Part shown: in pieces, positions 28,494-37,920 of the stretch | Numbering within the stretch: position 1 is the stretch's first letter | Layout: every line of letters starts with the position of its first letter | Origin: Cyclobacteriaceae bacterium | Lineage (GTDB): Bacteria; Bacteroidota; Bacteroidia; Cytophagales; Cyclobacteriaceae | Length of the DNA: 38,264 bases | Assembly (NCBI GenBank): GCA_947457095.1 | Contig: CANGUK010000010.1 | Location: forward strand, 1-38,264 | Reading direction: 5' to 3' | Notes under the pieces: generated by a model | What the model was told of the DNA's origin: nothing | The model's input: only the letters and a program-made list of their open reading frames with translations | Database searches by the model: none | Made by a program: the position numbers and the translations under genes

Positions 28494-29358
28494 ATACTTG
28501 GCCAAAGCCCTTGGTCTTGGAATCGCAGTTCTTTTTCTACTATTCCCTGACCTCTCCCAATCCATCCAATTTGCGGTATTAGGACTCATCCTACTCCTGG
28601 TAGGTATTCCACACGGCGGCATAGATCACCTCATTCACAACCCGGACATTCAACCTAAGGGACTGATTTCCTTTATCCTACGCTACCTACTCCTGATGCT
28701 CGGCTATGGACTTTTGTGGTGGTTTCTTCCTGTAGCAGCACTAATTGCATTTCTGGGGATGTCTGCCTACCATTTTGGTCAATCACACTTCCTGGAACAA
28801 GGCAAATTAGAAAACAAGGAAGGATTGCTGTACCTACTTAAAGGTGCCTTTTTCCTTTTCGTAATTCTCTTTGGGGATTGGTCCATGACACAGGAAATTT
28901 TAAGTTCCATGCTCTCCCTCGACCTTTCAGAAGAGTTCAGACTGGGGATTTTAGGTTTCTTATTGGTCAGCTCCCTAATCGCTCAAGGCTTCAGTGCCAA
29001 ACCTTTTGGCTTAGCCGATGGACTGGATTACCTGGTCCTCGCCCCAATCCTCTATTTCAGCCCACTATTGATTAGTTTTAGCGTGTATTTTGGGTTTTGG
29101 CACTCTCTACCCAGCATGCTTGCTGAATATGCCTACCTGCGGCAAATCCCTGCCTTCAATTCTCCCTTGAAATTTGGGAAGCAATTGCTCCCCTTTTCTG
29201 GAATAAGTTTGGTGGGAATAGCGGGAATCTTGTTTGCTGGACTGGAATTCCTAGAACCAAACCAACTTTACCTGCTATTTTTTGTGCTAATTTCCCTTAT
29301 TTCCCTTCCCCATATCCTGTATATGGACACCTTTTTGAAGGAAAAATTTCAAAATTGA
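28480..29358 (+). CDS. blh: Brp/Blh family beta-carotene 15,15'-dioxygenase
   Basis: LVGIPHGGIDHLIHNP, SAYHFGQSHF, YFGFWHSLPSM; overlaps end of crtY. Confidence 0.93.
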   Translation: MARIEYLAKALGLGIAVLFLLFPDLSQSIQFAVLGLILLLVGIPHGGIDHLIHNPDIQPKGLISFILRYLLLMLGYGLLWWFLPVAALIAFLGMSAYHFGQSHFLEQGKLENKEGLLYLLKGAFFLFVILFGDWSMTQEILSSMLSLDLSEEFRLGILGFLLVSSLIAQGFSAKPFGLADGLDYLVLAPILYFSPLLISFSVYFGFWHSLPSMLAEYAYLRQIPAFNSPLKFGKQLLPFSGISLVGIAGILFAGLEFLEPNQLYLLFFVLISLISLPHILYMDTFLKEKFQN

Positions 29359-29753
29359 CCTGTAGTCAACATAACTAAAGTACAGGCTTCTATTGCCTCA
29401 ATACCTGCTTTTTGTGTTTTGGAGAAAAATTCAGGGTTCTCTGTTCCTGGGTTAAAAATAATTCGCTGAGGACCCAACCCAATTAGGTAATCCACCCATT
29501 CAACCTGGTTTTGAGGCCCTAAATACAGCGTAATGGTATGAATACCGGGTAATTCAGGCTTCTGACGCAAGTCAACAATTTCCTTTCCAAAAACCAGCCC
29601 TTTTTTGATTCCAATCGGGATAAATGGAATCCCTTTGGCTTGCAATAAGTCAGCCGCACGGTAAGCATAGCGCTCTGGATTATCGGTAGCGCCCACAATT
29701 AAGGTGAATTTGGATTTATTTGGCTCGCTGCCCATAGTATCGGTCCCGCTCAA
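29349..29753 (-). CDS. CoA-binding domain protein (YccU-like)
   Basis: TLIVGATDNPERYAYRAADLLQAKGIPFIPIGIKKGLVFGKEIVDLRQKPELPGIHTITLYLGPQNQ. Confidence 0.88.
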   Translation of the reverse strand: MSGTDTMGSEPNKSKFTLIVGATDNPERYAYRAADLLQAKGIPFIPIGIKKGLVFGKEIVDLRQKPELPGIHTITLYLGPQNQVEWVDYLIGLGPQRIIFNPGTENPEFFSKTQKAGIEAIEACTLVMLTTGQF

Positions 29754-30699
29754 AAGTATCCATATGGCGGTGCTTTTTACTTTCGTAGATGTCGTCGAGT
29801 GTGAGTAAGATCCCCGTCTCTTCTACCTCTCCAAACTCATCGTTTAGCGCCGTTCCAAAATTTTTCATACTTGGGGACAGGTTCATGTACGCATTGATCA
29901 GTGGAGGAATGTTCTCTCCTAATGCCCGGATCTTTCCGTTGAGCACCTTATAACCTTCCTTGTAATCGAGCCCTTCGAAGGGATTGGGATGCGAAAGGAT
30001 ATCGGTTTCATAGTTCAACCTTAACTTTTCCTTAGGTTTTACTAAGTCTTGATCATCAGGGAAATAATGGTTCATAAAGTAGAGCAGCAAATCGCGCCCC
30101 TCCCGATTGAAATGCGGGTACATGGTCACCTTTCCAAACAAGTATTTGACATTGGGATGAAGGAGTACGAACGCACCCAAACCATCCCAAAGATTGTCTA
30201 GACTAAACATTCCTTTACGGTTGTCCAAACTAGGCTGGTAACTCGGTTGAACGAAAGATCTACCCAACTCTATGGTGTAAGGCAAGTAGTCTTGAATAAA
30301 TTCTGGAGAAAAGTCAAACAAATGGGAGGTCGAAAGTTGAATTTCCCCATCAGGACCTAAGGCATTCGTGCAACAAATGAGTCGATAACCTGCCACAATC
30401 TGTTCGTCCTCCTCATTCCAGGTGATGAGCTGCTCGTAGCAAGTTTCGCTCGTATCATTCTCATCAAGGTCCAATTCCATACCTGTACCTCCTCCTGCTG
30501 CTCGAAAAGTCAATTCCCGAAGTCTACCGATCTCACGCACTACATTCGGTGCATTGTGGTAATTGACCACGTACACTATGTTATCGCCATTGTTGGTGTA
30601 GCGAAGGAAGCGCTCTGGGGTAAGTTCGGCCTTCAGAAGTTCACGATCCACAGCGGGGATAATCGCTTTCACCTCAGGCATTCGATTTTCCAAGTTCAT
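29716..30699 (-). CDS. GNAT/hemolysin-like N-acyltransferase (OlsB/GlsB-like amino-acid lipid synthesis)
   Basis: REIGRLRELTFRAAGGGTGMELDLDENDTSETCYEQLITWNEEDEQIVAGYRLICC; ELGRSFVQPSYQ. Confidence 0.8.
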   Translation of the reverse strand: MNLENRMPEVKAIIPAVDRELLKAELTPERFLRYTNNGDNIVYVVNYHNAPNVVREIGRLRELTFRAAGGGTGMELDLDENDTSETCYEQLITWNEEDEQIVAGYRLICCTNALGPDGEIQLSTSHLFDFSPEFIQDYLPYTIELGRSFVQPSYQPSLDNRKGMFSLDNLWDGLGAFVLLHPNVKYLFGKVTMYPHFNREGRDLLLYFMNHYFPDDQDLVKPKEKLRLNYETDILSHPNPFEGLDYKEGYKVLNGKIRALGENIPPLINAYMNLSPSMKNFGTALNDEFGEVEETGILLTLDDIYESKKHRHMDTFERDRYYGQRAK

Positions 30700-31495
30700 A
30701 CACTTTTGATTTCATGTGGTCTGCCCACTCTGGATCGGATTTGCTGCTGTCAAAATAGGTATAGGGCACTGGCTTTCCAAGTGTGATGTGAATTTTGCCT
30801 TTGCGCTGCTTGTACATTTCATCCACTAACCAGAACATTTCCAGGTTAACTTTCAAACCTATTTTTTTTCTAAAGTTGCTCAGATTGTAAAAAAACGAGG
30901 AATTTTTCCCTGAAATATGGGTTGGAATGACCGGCAACTGGTATTGTTTTGATTTGGCAATAAAGCTTTTCTTCCAGAGCAAATCCTTGATCCCTTCCTC
31001 CTGCTTTCGCGAAACCAGTCCAGCAGGGAATATCAACACCACATGTCCTTTGGAATACACTTCTTCGATGCGCTGATTGGCTTCTGTAGAGTTTCTCCCA
31101 AACTTGTTGACGGGTACAAAAAGAGGTTCAAAATTATTGAAGGTCATCAGCAGATCATTCACAAGGATGCGCACATCTGGACGAATCTTTCCAATGGCCT
31201 GCACAAAGGCGATCCCATCCATACCCCCCAACGGATGGTTGGAAGCCAAGATTACACCCCCTGTTTCTGGGATGTTTTCTGCCCCACTTACGGTAACATC
31301 CATCTCAAATTCCTGAATAAGCGCATTAGCAAAGTCCCAACCTTTTTTAGTCAGGTGCTTATTCAATACCGAATTGAGCCATTCCTCGTGGGTTACCCGC
31401 TTCACGTAGCGAAGCAAAAACCCAGGCATCCATTTCAAGAGACTTGGATTTTTTAAAGCAATCGCTTTTTCAATATCTATAAATTTTTGAGACAT
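30674..31495 (-). CDS. Lysophospholipid-type acyltransferase (PlsC/GlsA-like)
   Basis: ILASNHPLGGMDGIA, PVNKFGRNSTEANQRIEE, VLIFPAGLVSRKQEEGIKD; start at MSQKFIDIEK. Confidence 0.85.
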   Translation of the reverse strand: MSQKFIDIEKAIALKNPSLLKWMPGFLLRYVKRVTHEEWLNSVLNKHLTKKGWDFANALIQEFEMDVTVSGAENIPETGGVILASNHPLGGMDGIAFVQAIGKIRPDVRILVNDLLMTFNNFEPLFVPVNKFGRNSTEANQRIEEVYSKGHVVLIFPAGLVSRKQEEGIKDLLWKKSFIAKSKQYQLPVIPTHISGKNSSFFYNLSNFRKKIGLKVNLEMFWLVDEMYKQRKGKIHITLGKPVPYTYFDSSKSDPEWADHMKSKVYELGKSNA

Positions 31496-31654
31496 GGCCC
31501 AACTCAGAACAAGGGTTAAATTCTTCTTGGCACCCCACAAAAGGGCTAACTATCAAAAATAGAAAAAAATCTAGCATACAAACCCCGAACAAGCCACTGG
31601 TTTTCTAGTTTCCTGAAAACCAAGTACCTTGATTTGGAATTGAACCCCTAAAAA

Positions 31655-32500
31655 ATGAACCTAGTTCTTACCGGCAGTACCTCCGGAATCGGATGGGAAA
31701 CCCTCCTCGCACTTCTTCCGCAGTTTGATCAAGTATTTCTACCAGTCAGAAACCTGGAAAAGGCCGAAAAATTGATCCAAAGCCTTCCTCAAAAAGAAAA
31801 AATAATACTCGTTTACTTGGACTTAAGCAACCTGGCATCGGTCAAGGAAGGAGCAGCAGTCCTGCTGAGCCAGGTGGATGAAATACAGGTTCTCATCAAC
31901 AATGCGGGCGGAATGTACCCGTCTGGAAAGCAAACTGCTGAAGGGCTGGATCTCAGTTTCAGCAGCAACCATCTGGGACAGTTTCTTTTGTTTCAAGAAC
32001 TGCTCCCTGCCCTGATCAAAGGCCAAGCCAAGGTTATCCAAGTGAGTTCCGAAGCCCACCGCATCGCAGGCCCTCCACAACAGGATTTTTCGCTGCGGAA
32101 ATCCTCCAGCACAGTGGCTTCTTATGCAAAAGTTAAATTATATAATATATTGTTTACGAATGAGATAGTTACTAAATATGAAAGTGAAGGATTAAGTGCA
32201 TATTCTCTACATCCAGGAGCTGTGCGAACGGCTTTCGGCTCGGAAGCCTCTCCTTGGGCCAAGGGGGTGATTGCCTTTACCAAGCTCTTTTTTATCTCCC
32301 CAAAAGCTGGCGCTGCCACTACCATTTTTTTGGCTACCACACCAAAAGAAAAACTTAAAAATGGGGGCTACTACAAAAACAAAAAGTTAAGCTTCCCCTC
32401 CACCCTTGCACGGGACTCCAAACTGGCAAAAGCGCTCTGGGAGTTTAGCCTAGCGGAAATCCAACGCGTATTGACAAACACAGGTACCCACAAGAAGTAA
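31655..32500 (+). CDS. Short-chain dehydrogenase/reductase family protein
   Basis: TGSTSGIGWETLLAL, INNAGGMY, YAKVK catalytic YxxxK. Confidence 0.9.
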   Translation: MNLVLTGSTSGIGWETLLALLPQFDQVFLPVRNLEKAEKLIQSLPQKEKIILVYLDLSNLASVKEGAAVLLSQVDEIQVLINNAGGMYPSGKQTAEGLDLSFSSNHLGQFLLFQELLPALIKGQAKVIQVSSEAHRIAGPPQQDFSLRKSSSTVASYAKVKLYNILFTNEIVTKYESEGLSAYSLHPGAVRTAFGSEASPWAKGVIAFTKLFFISPKAGAATTIFLATTPKEKLKNGGYYKNKKLSFPSTLARDSKLAKALWEFSLAEIQRVLTNTGTHKK

Positions 32501-32531
32501 GAACACCACGAAATTCCGTAGTTTTGCAGCA

Positions 32532-33428
32532 ATGAAAGACTTGATCCTATCACTTTCCCCAGGACCTTGGAAAGAATATGAATTGATTGACACAGGAGGC
32601 TTCGAGAAATTGGAGCGCTTTGGGAAATTTATCCTGAGCCGTCCCGAACCACAAGCCATCTGGGACAAATCATTACCTGAATCAGACTGGAAAAAGTTGG
32701 CTCATGCTCACTTTGCCAAGGAAAAAAACAATCCTGAAAAGGGGCAATGGCAGCAGCTGAAGCCTATGCCGGACCACTGGCAACTCCCCTATGAAAATGC
32801 AGAAGGGCTAAAAATGACCCTCAATCTTTCCCAAACTTCCTTCAAACACATTGGCGTATTCCCGGAGCAGGCGGTTAACTGGGATTACCTGTACCGTAAG
32901 CTGAAGGCTTTCCCTACACCCAAGCCGAAGTTGCTCAACTTGTTTGGCTATACCGGAGCGGCTAGTGTGGCAGCCAGAGCCGCTGGCGCAGATGTTTCCC
33001 ACCTGGATTCGGTCAAGCAAGTCGTAACTTGGACCAAGCACAACATGGAGTCTTCGGGCCTAGACGGCATACGCTGGATCGTGGATGATGCCATGAAATT
33101 TATTAAGCGAGAAGCCCGTAGGGGCAATGTATACCAGGCCATCGTCTTGGATCCTCCCGCCTACGGAAGAGGTCCAGAAGGAGAAAAATGGATCCTGGAG
33201 GAGCAGATCAACGAAATGCTGAAAACCTGCGCAGAGATCTTGGATCCAAAGAATCACCTGCTTTTACTCAATATGTATTCTCTGAGTTTTTCTTCCTTGA
33301 TCGCCGCTAATTTGATCCAAACCAACTTTGGAAAAGTGGAAAATGCAGAGCAAGGGGAATTGTACTTGGAAGAAAGTCAAGGGAAAAAACTTCCTTTGGG
33401 CATTTTTTACCGGTTTTCAAGTTTTTGA
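32532..33428 (+). CDS. Class I SAM-dependent methyltransferase (RlmI/RlmK-like)
   Basis: LLNLFGYTGAASVAARAAGADVSHLDSVKQVVTWTKHNMES; DPPAYGRGPEGEKW. Confidence 0.88.
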   Translation: MKDLILSLSPGPWKEYELIDTGGFEKLERFGKFILSRPEPQAIWDKSLPESDWKKLAHAHFAKEKNNPEKGQWQQLKPMPDHWQLPYENAEGLKMTLNLSQTSFKHIGVFPEQAVNWDYLYRKLKAFPTPKPKLLNLFGYTGAASVAARAAGADVSHLDSVKQVVTWTKHNMESSGLDGIRWIVDDAMKFIKREARRGNVYQAIVLDPPAYGRGPEGEKWILEEQINEMLKTCAEILDPKNHLLLLNMYSLSFSSLIAANLIQTNFGKVENAEQGELYLEESQGKKLPLGIFYRFSSF

Positions 33429-33440
33429 CCAAGATTCAAA

Positions 33441-34625
33441 ATGATCTCCAATCGGCAGCTTTTCCTATCCCATCTGGCTCAAACGACAGATTTTCCCTTG
33501 GCAATCGAAATCGTGAAGGCCGAAGGAATCTATCTTTATGGACCCAATGGAGAGCGCTACTTGGACCTGATATCCGGCATTGGCGTGAGCAATGTAGGCC
33601 ACTGCCACCCCAAGGTGGTCACCGCCATCCACCAGCAAGTAGATCAATACCTCCACGTAATGGTCTACGGAGAATACATTCAATCCCCACAAACCCTGTT
33701 GGCTAAGGCCTTAGTGGATACCCTTCCTGCTGGGCTAGACAACGTGTACCTAGTCAATAGCGGCTCGGAAGCCATCGAAGGAGCCATGAAGTTGGCCAAG
33801 CGCTACACCAATCGCCGCAACCTCATCTCCTGCACCAATGCCTACCACGGCAGCACCCAGGGTGCGCTCAGTATCGGGGGCAACGAGGAATTTAAGCGCG
33901 GTTACCGCCCCCTCCTCCCAGGCACCTCCCAGATTTTTTATGGGAGCTTCTCAGACCTGGAAAAAATTACCGAAGAAACTGCCGCAGTACTTATTGAAAC
34001 CATCCAAGGTGAAGCGGGCATTCGTGTGGCATGTACAACCTATTTCCAAGCCCTACGCGCTCGATGTACGGAAGTAGGCGCCTTGCTTATCCTGGACGAG
34101 ATTCAGGCTGGATTTGGTCGAACAGGTACTTTCTGGGCCTTTGAACAGTTTGACATCGTCCCAGACATTGTCGTATGTGCCAAAGGAATGGGCGGAGGCA
34201 TGCCCATTGGTGCATTTATCGCCAACAAGGAGGTGATGGGAGTATTCAAATCAAATCCCCTACTCGGACACATCACCACCTTTGGCGGACATCCGGTATC
34301 GGCCGCTGCATCGCTTGCTACCCTACGTGTGCTTCAAGTGGAGCAGTTGATAGATCAGGTCGGAGAAAAGGCCAACCTATTCAAATCCCTACTCATCCAT
34401 CCTCAAATCAAAGCCATTCGCAACCAAGGACTAATGATGGCCCTAGAATTCGAATCCTTCGACGCGCTCAAACCGATCATCGACCGGGCGATTCAACTCG
34501 GAGTAATCACGGATTGGTTCCTATTCTGCGACGATAGCATGCGCATCGCTCCTCCATTGACCATCAGTTTGGACGAGATCCGCGAAGCCTGTGCGATTAT
34601 CCTACAGGCCATCGATGGAAATTAA
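33441..34625 (+). CDS. Class-III pyridoxal-phosphate aminotransferase (aspartate aminotransferase family)
   Basis: LDLISGIGVSNVGHCHPKV, NSGSEAIEGAMKLAKRYT, ILDEIQAGFGRTGTFWAFEQFDIVPDIVVCAKGMGGGMPIGA. Confidence 0.92.
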   Translation: MISNRQLFLSHLAQTTDFPLAIEIVKAEGIYLYGPNGERYLDLISGIGVSNVGHCHPKVVTAIHQQVDQYLHVMVYGEYIQSPQTLLAKALVDTLPAGLDNVYLVNSGSEAIEGAMKLAKRYTNRRNLISCTNAYHGSTQGALSIGGNEEFKRGYRPLLPGTSQIFYGSFSDLEKITEETAAVLIETIQGEAGIRVACTTYFQALRARCTEVGALLILDEIQAGFGRTGTFWAFEQFDIVPDIVVCAKGMGGGMPIGAFIANKEVMGVFKSNPLLGHITTFGGHPVSAAASLATLRVLQVEQLIDQVGEKANLFKSLLIHPQIKAIRNQGLMMALEFESFDALKPIIDRAIQLGVITDWFLFCDDSMRIAPPLTISLDEIREACAIILQAIDGN

Positions 34626-34705
34626 CCCAAGCATGCAAAAAATTTAACCTCCACCTATGCATTTTTTATCCTAATTTTCCCTAGTTCAAAGACACAACAC
34701 AATCA

Positions 34706-37102
34706 ATGAAAACAACACTACGCATACTCGGCATCATCTTATTTGTGGTTCTAGCAGCCCTTCTCGGATTTATTTTCTGGAATAGTCCCCAATACGATGG
34801 GGAAGTGCAGATCACTGGATTGACCGAGGAAGTAGACATTCACTTCGATGACTATGGTGTGCCGCATATCTATGCACAAAATGAGGTAGACGCCTACCGC
34901 GCTTTGGGCTACATCCATGCGCAGGAACGCTTGTTTCAATTGGAAATGATGCGCCGCGTGGGTTCGGGCACCCTTGCCGAACTTTTGGGGCCAGATGTAG
35001 TCGAAATCGATCAATTTTTCCATACCCTTGGGATACCCAAGCATGCCAAGGAAAGTAGCAAAGCCTTAGTAGCACAGGGCAATAGTCCCTGGAAAAGTGC
35101 CGCAGAGGCCTACATCGCTGGGGTCAACCAGTTTATCGAGCAAGGCAAACTCCCCGTAGAATACCTACTTCTAGGAAGCAAACCACGCCCCTACACCTTG
35201 GATGACATGCATTCTGTCTTGGGCTACATGTCCTTTTCCTTTGCCATGAGTTTGAAGACGGATCCTTTGGTTACGCAAATTGCACGCAAGTGGGGTCCCG
35301 ATTACCTTGCTTCCCTTGCCGTACAGACGCTTCCTAACCACCACGTCATCCCGGTTAATTACCCCGACTCCTTAGTGGCTGGAGCCAGTGCAGTCAATTC
35401 CAAACTCAGTGCCCTATTGGAAAAACTACCTGCACCTATGTTGGAAGGATCTAACGCCTGGGTGATCTCCGGTAACCGCACCAAATCGGGCAAGGTCCTT
35501 TTTGCAAACGACACGCACATTGGATTTGCTTCTCCATCTGTTTGGTTTGAAGCCCATATCGAATATCCTGGGTACAGCTTTTATGGCAACCACCTTGCAG
35601 GGATTCCTTTTGGCCTGGTAGGACATAGCCGCCACCACAGCGTGGGCTTGACCATGTTTGAAAATGACGATCAGGACTTTTTTGAGGAGAAACTGAATCC
35701 CGCCAATCCGAATGAAATAATTGTTGGGGATTCCATATACCCCATCACCACTCGGACGGAAGTCATTCAAGTCAAAGGACAGCAACCAATTACCTTCCAA
35801 ATCAAGGAAACGGTGCATGGACCGGTAATAAACTCCGTGGTCAAGGAAATTGAAACCATGACTTCGAATCCAGTTTCCTCATGGTGGGTGTACCTACTAG
35901 AGCCTACCCGTGCCTTGGAGGCCGTCTACCAGATCAACCATGCGAGCAGCATGCAAGATGTGGCAGATGCCGCAGCACTTATCCATGCCCCAGGACTCAA
36001 CATCATGTACGGGGATAGTCTGGGCAATATTGCCTGGTGGGCAGCAGCAAAGCTCCCAATTCGAGGAACCGCAGTGCATCCCACAATTTTTGCTGACGGT
36101 TCGGATCCTGCGGCACAACCCCAAGGATGGTACCCATTCACTGAAAACCCACAAAGCATCAATCCCGAATCAGGATTCGTTGCATCGGCCAACAATCAGC
36201 CCGATTCTACCAAATCAGGAATCTTCTTCCCAGGGTACTACTACCCGGGTGAGCGCTGGAATCGAATTGCCAAGACGGTAACTTCCAAAAAAGACTGGAC
36301 CCAAGAATCCCTTGAAGACCTGCAATTGGAAACGATTAATGAAAAATCAGTTCAAAACGCAGACTTCTTACTTGAACAGGTTACCCAAGGGAATTTTGAA
36401 AAATACGAAGATATCCTCGGTGAGCTAGCAGAATGGGAAGGCAACCATGATCTAGCCAATACTGCGCCTACCCTGTACTACAAGTGGCTGTACCATACCC
36501 TCCGCCTAGCCATGGAAGATGAAATCGGCAAAGAAGGATTTGAGAGTTACCTCCAAACCTTCATTATGATTGGTAGCACCTCCCATTTCTTTACGCACGA
36601 GCAAAATAAGTGGTGGGACAAGAAAAATACCAGCACCAAAGAATCACGGGCAGAGATCGTGAGCGAAGCCTTGAAGATTAGTTTGGAGGAACTCACCCAG
36701 CAGTTTGGTGAAAACCAAGGTGATTGGGAATGGGAAAAGGCTGTAACCGTAGAACACCCACACCCCCTAGGTGCCAAGAAGCCGTTGGACAAACTTTTCA
36801 ATGTGCGTACCGAAGCCGTGGAAGCAAATGAGGAATCGGTCAACAAATTGGCTTTCAAATTGAATGGAACCGGAATCTACAAAGTGACTTCAGGACCTGC
36901 CATGCGTATCCTCTTGGACTTTGAGAATGTAGAAGAATCTGTGTCGGTTTTGCCTACCGGAAACTCTGGGAATCGCTTCAGCAAGCACTATGCCGACCAG
37001 AAAGAACTGTATGTAGAAGGCAAGTACCGCCCTCAACTGATGAATAAGGAAGCTATTCTAGATGAAGCGAAAGGAACGTTGAAGTTGATACCGAGGAAAT
37101 AG
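34706..37102 (+). CDS. Penicillin acylase family protein (Ntn hydrolase)
   Basis: LGYIHAQERLFQLEMMRRVGSGTLAELLG; nucleophile Ser in LEGSNAWVISGNRTKSGKVLFANDTH; N-terminal TM/signal. Confidence 0.93.
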   Translation: MKTTLRILGIILFVVLAALLGFIFWNSPQYDGEVQITGLTEEVDIHFDDYGVPHIYAQNEVDAYRALGYIHAQERLFQLEMMRRVGSGTLAELLGPDVVEIDQFFHTLGIPKHAKESSKALVAQGNSPWKSAAEAYIAGVNQFIEQGKLPVEYLLLGSKPRPYTLDDMHSVLGYMSFSFAMSLKTDPLVTQIARKWGPDYLASLAVQTLPNHHVIPVNYPDSLVAGASAVNSKLSALLEKLPAPMLEGSNAWVISGNRTKSGKVLFANDTHIGFASPSVWFEAHIEYPGYSFYGNHLAGIPFGLVGHSRHHSVGLTMFENDDQDFFEEKLNPANPNEIIVGDSIYPITTRTEVIQVKGQQPITFQIKETVHGPVINSVVKEIETMTSNPVSSWWVYLLEPTRALEAVYQINHASSMQDVADAAALIHAPGLNIMYGDSLGNIAWWAAAKLPIRGTAVHPTIFADGSDPAAQPQGWYPFTENPQSINPESGFVASANNQPDSTKSGIFFPGYYYPGERWNRIAKTVTSKKDWTQESLEDLQLETINEKSVQNADFLLEQVTQGNFEKYEDILGELAEWEGNHDLANTAPTLYYKWLYHTLRLAMEDEIGKEGFESYLQTFIMIGSTSHFFTHEQNKWWDKKNTSTKESRAEIVSEALKISLEELTQQFGENQGDWEWEKAVTVEHPHPLGAKKPLDKLFNVRTEAVEANEESVNKLAFKLNGTGIYKVTSGPAMRILLDFENVEESVSVLPTGNSGNRFSKHYADQKELYVEGKYRPQLMNKEAILDEAKGTLKLIPRK

Positions 37103-37118
37103 TACTAGTTATCAAATA

Positions 37119-37500
37119 CAATGTAGGAAATACGGATTTGTACAATGTACCAAGTACAAGGTACAATGCAGGAAATACGAGGTACGAGGTACGGAATTGA
37201 AAATATCGAATGCCGAACGTCGAACGCCGAATGTTGAATTGAAACATCCAATTACCCGAATGCCATACTTAGTACTTGGTACAATGTACCTTCCAAATAC
37301 AGGTTGTATTTCAAAATAAATGAGCAGAATTACCCTACTAACAGAATGTCATACTTTGTACTTCGTACATCGTACTTGGTACATTTAAAATACGGAATTG
37401 GAAATATCGAACGTAGAACGCCGAATTTTGAATTGAAACATCCAATTACCCGAATGCCATACTTAGTACTTGCCTGCCTGCCGCAGGCAGGGTACAACAT
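37119..37500. repeat. Heptad-periodic intergenic repeat, two related copies
   Basis: Copy 1 ~37191-37278 and copy 2 ~37391-37472 share ACGGAATTGRAAATATCGAA...GAATTGAAACATCCAATTACCCGAATGCCATACTTAGTACTTG; flanked by GTACNNN runs. Confidence 0.88.
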
Positions 37501-37518
37501 ACTTGATACTTGATACTC

Positions 37519-37920
37519 ATGCCCAAATCCTACCCCATCCAAAAATCCGAAGAAGAATGGCAAGACCAATTGGATCCCCTTTCCTACCAGGTATTGCGCC
37601 AAAAAGGAACAGAAAGACCCTTCACTGGTGCTTACACGCTCAATAAGGAAACAGGCATCTATTCCTGCAAAGGATGTGGCAACCCCATTTTTCACTCAGA
37701 CTTCAAGTACGACAGCGGCTGCGGTTGGCCAAGTTTCACCCAACCCATCCGTCCAGAAGCCATTGAGGTACACATGGACTACAGCCACTTGATGATCCGA
37801 GAAGAAATCCTTTGTGCATCTTGTGGAGGACACCTAGGTCACAGATTTCCCGATGGTCCCAGCGACCAAGGAGGCATCCGCTATTGCATCAATTCGGTGA
37901 GTATGGAGTTTGGGAAATAG
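37519..37920 (+). CDS. msrB: Peptide-methionine (R)-S-oxide reductase
   Basis: FTGAYTLNKETGIYSCKGCGNPIFHSDFKYDSGCGWPSFTQPI; catalytic RYCINSVSMEF; start MPKSYPIQKSEEEW. Confidence 0.95.
   Translation: MPKSYPIQKSEEEWQDQLDPLSYQVLRQKGTERPFTGAYTLNKETGIYSCKGCGNPIFHSDFKYDSGCGWPSFTQPIRPEAIEVHMDYSHLMIREEILCASCGGHLGHRFPDGPSDQGGIRYCINSVSMEFGK

Noticed and set aside
33441-37102. Antibiotic or secondary-metabolite cluster suggested by aminotransferase plus penicillin acylase
   Set aside because: No synthase, carrier or tailoring genes; these families are common as housekeeping/periplasmic enzymes in Bacteroidota.
37330-37695. 121-aa minus-strand ORF
   Set aside because: Antisense to msrB and through the heptad repeats; contains repeat-derived peptide (CGRQAST).
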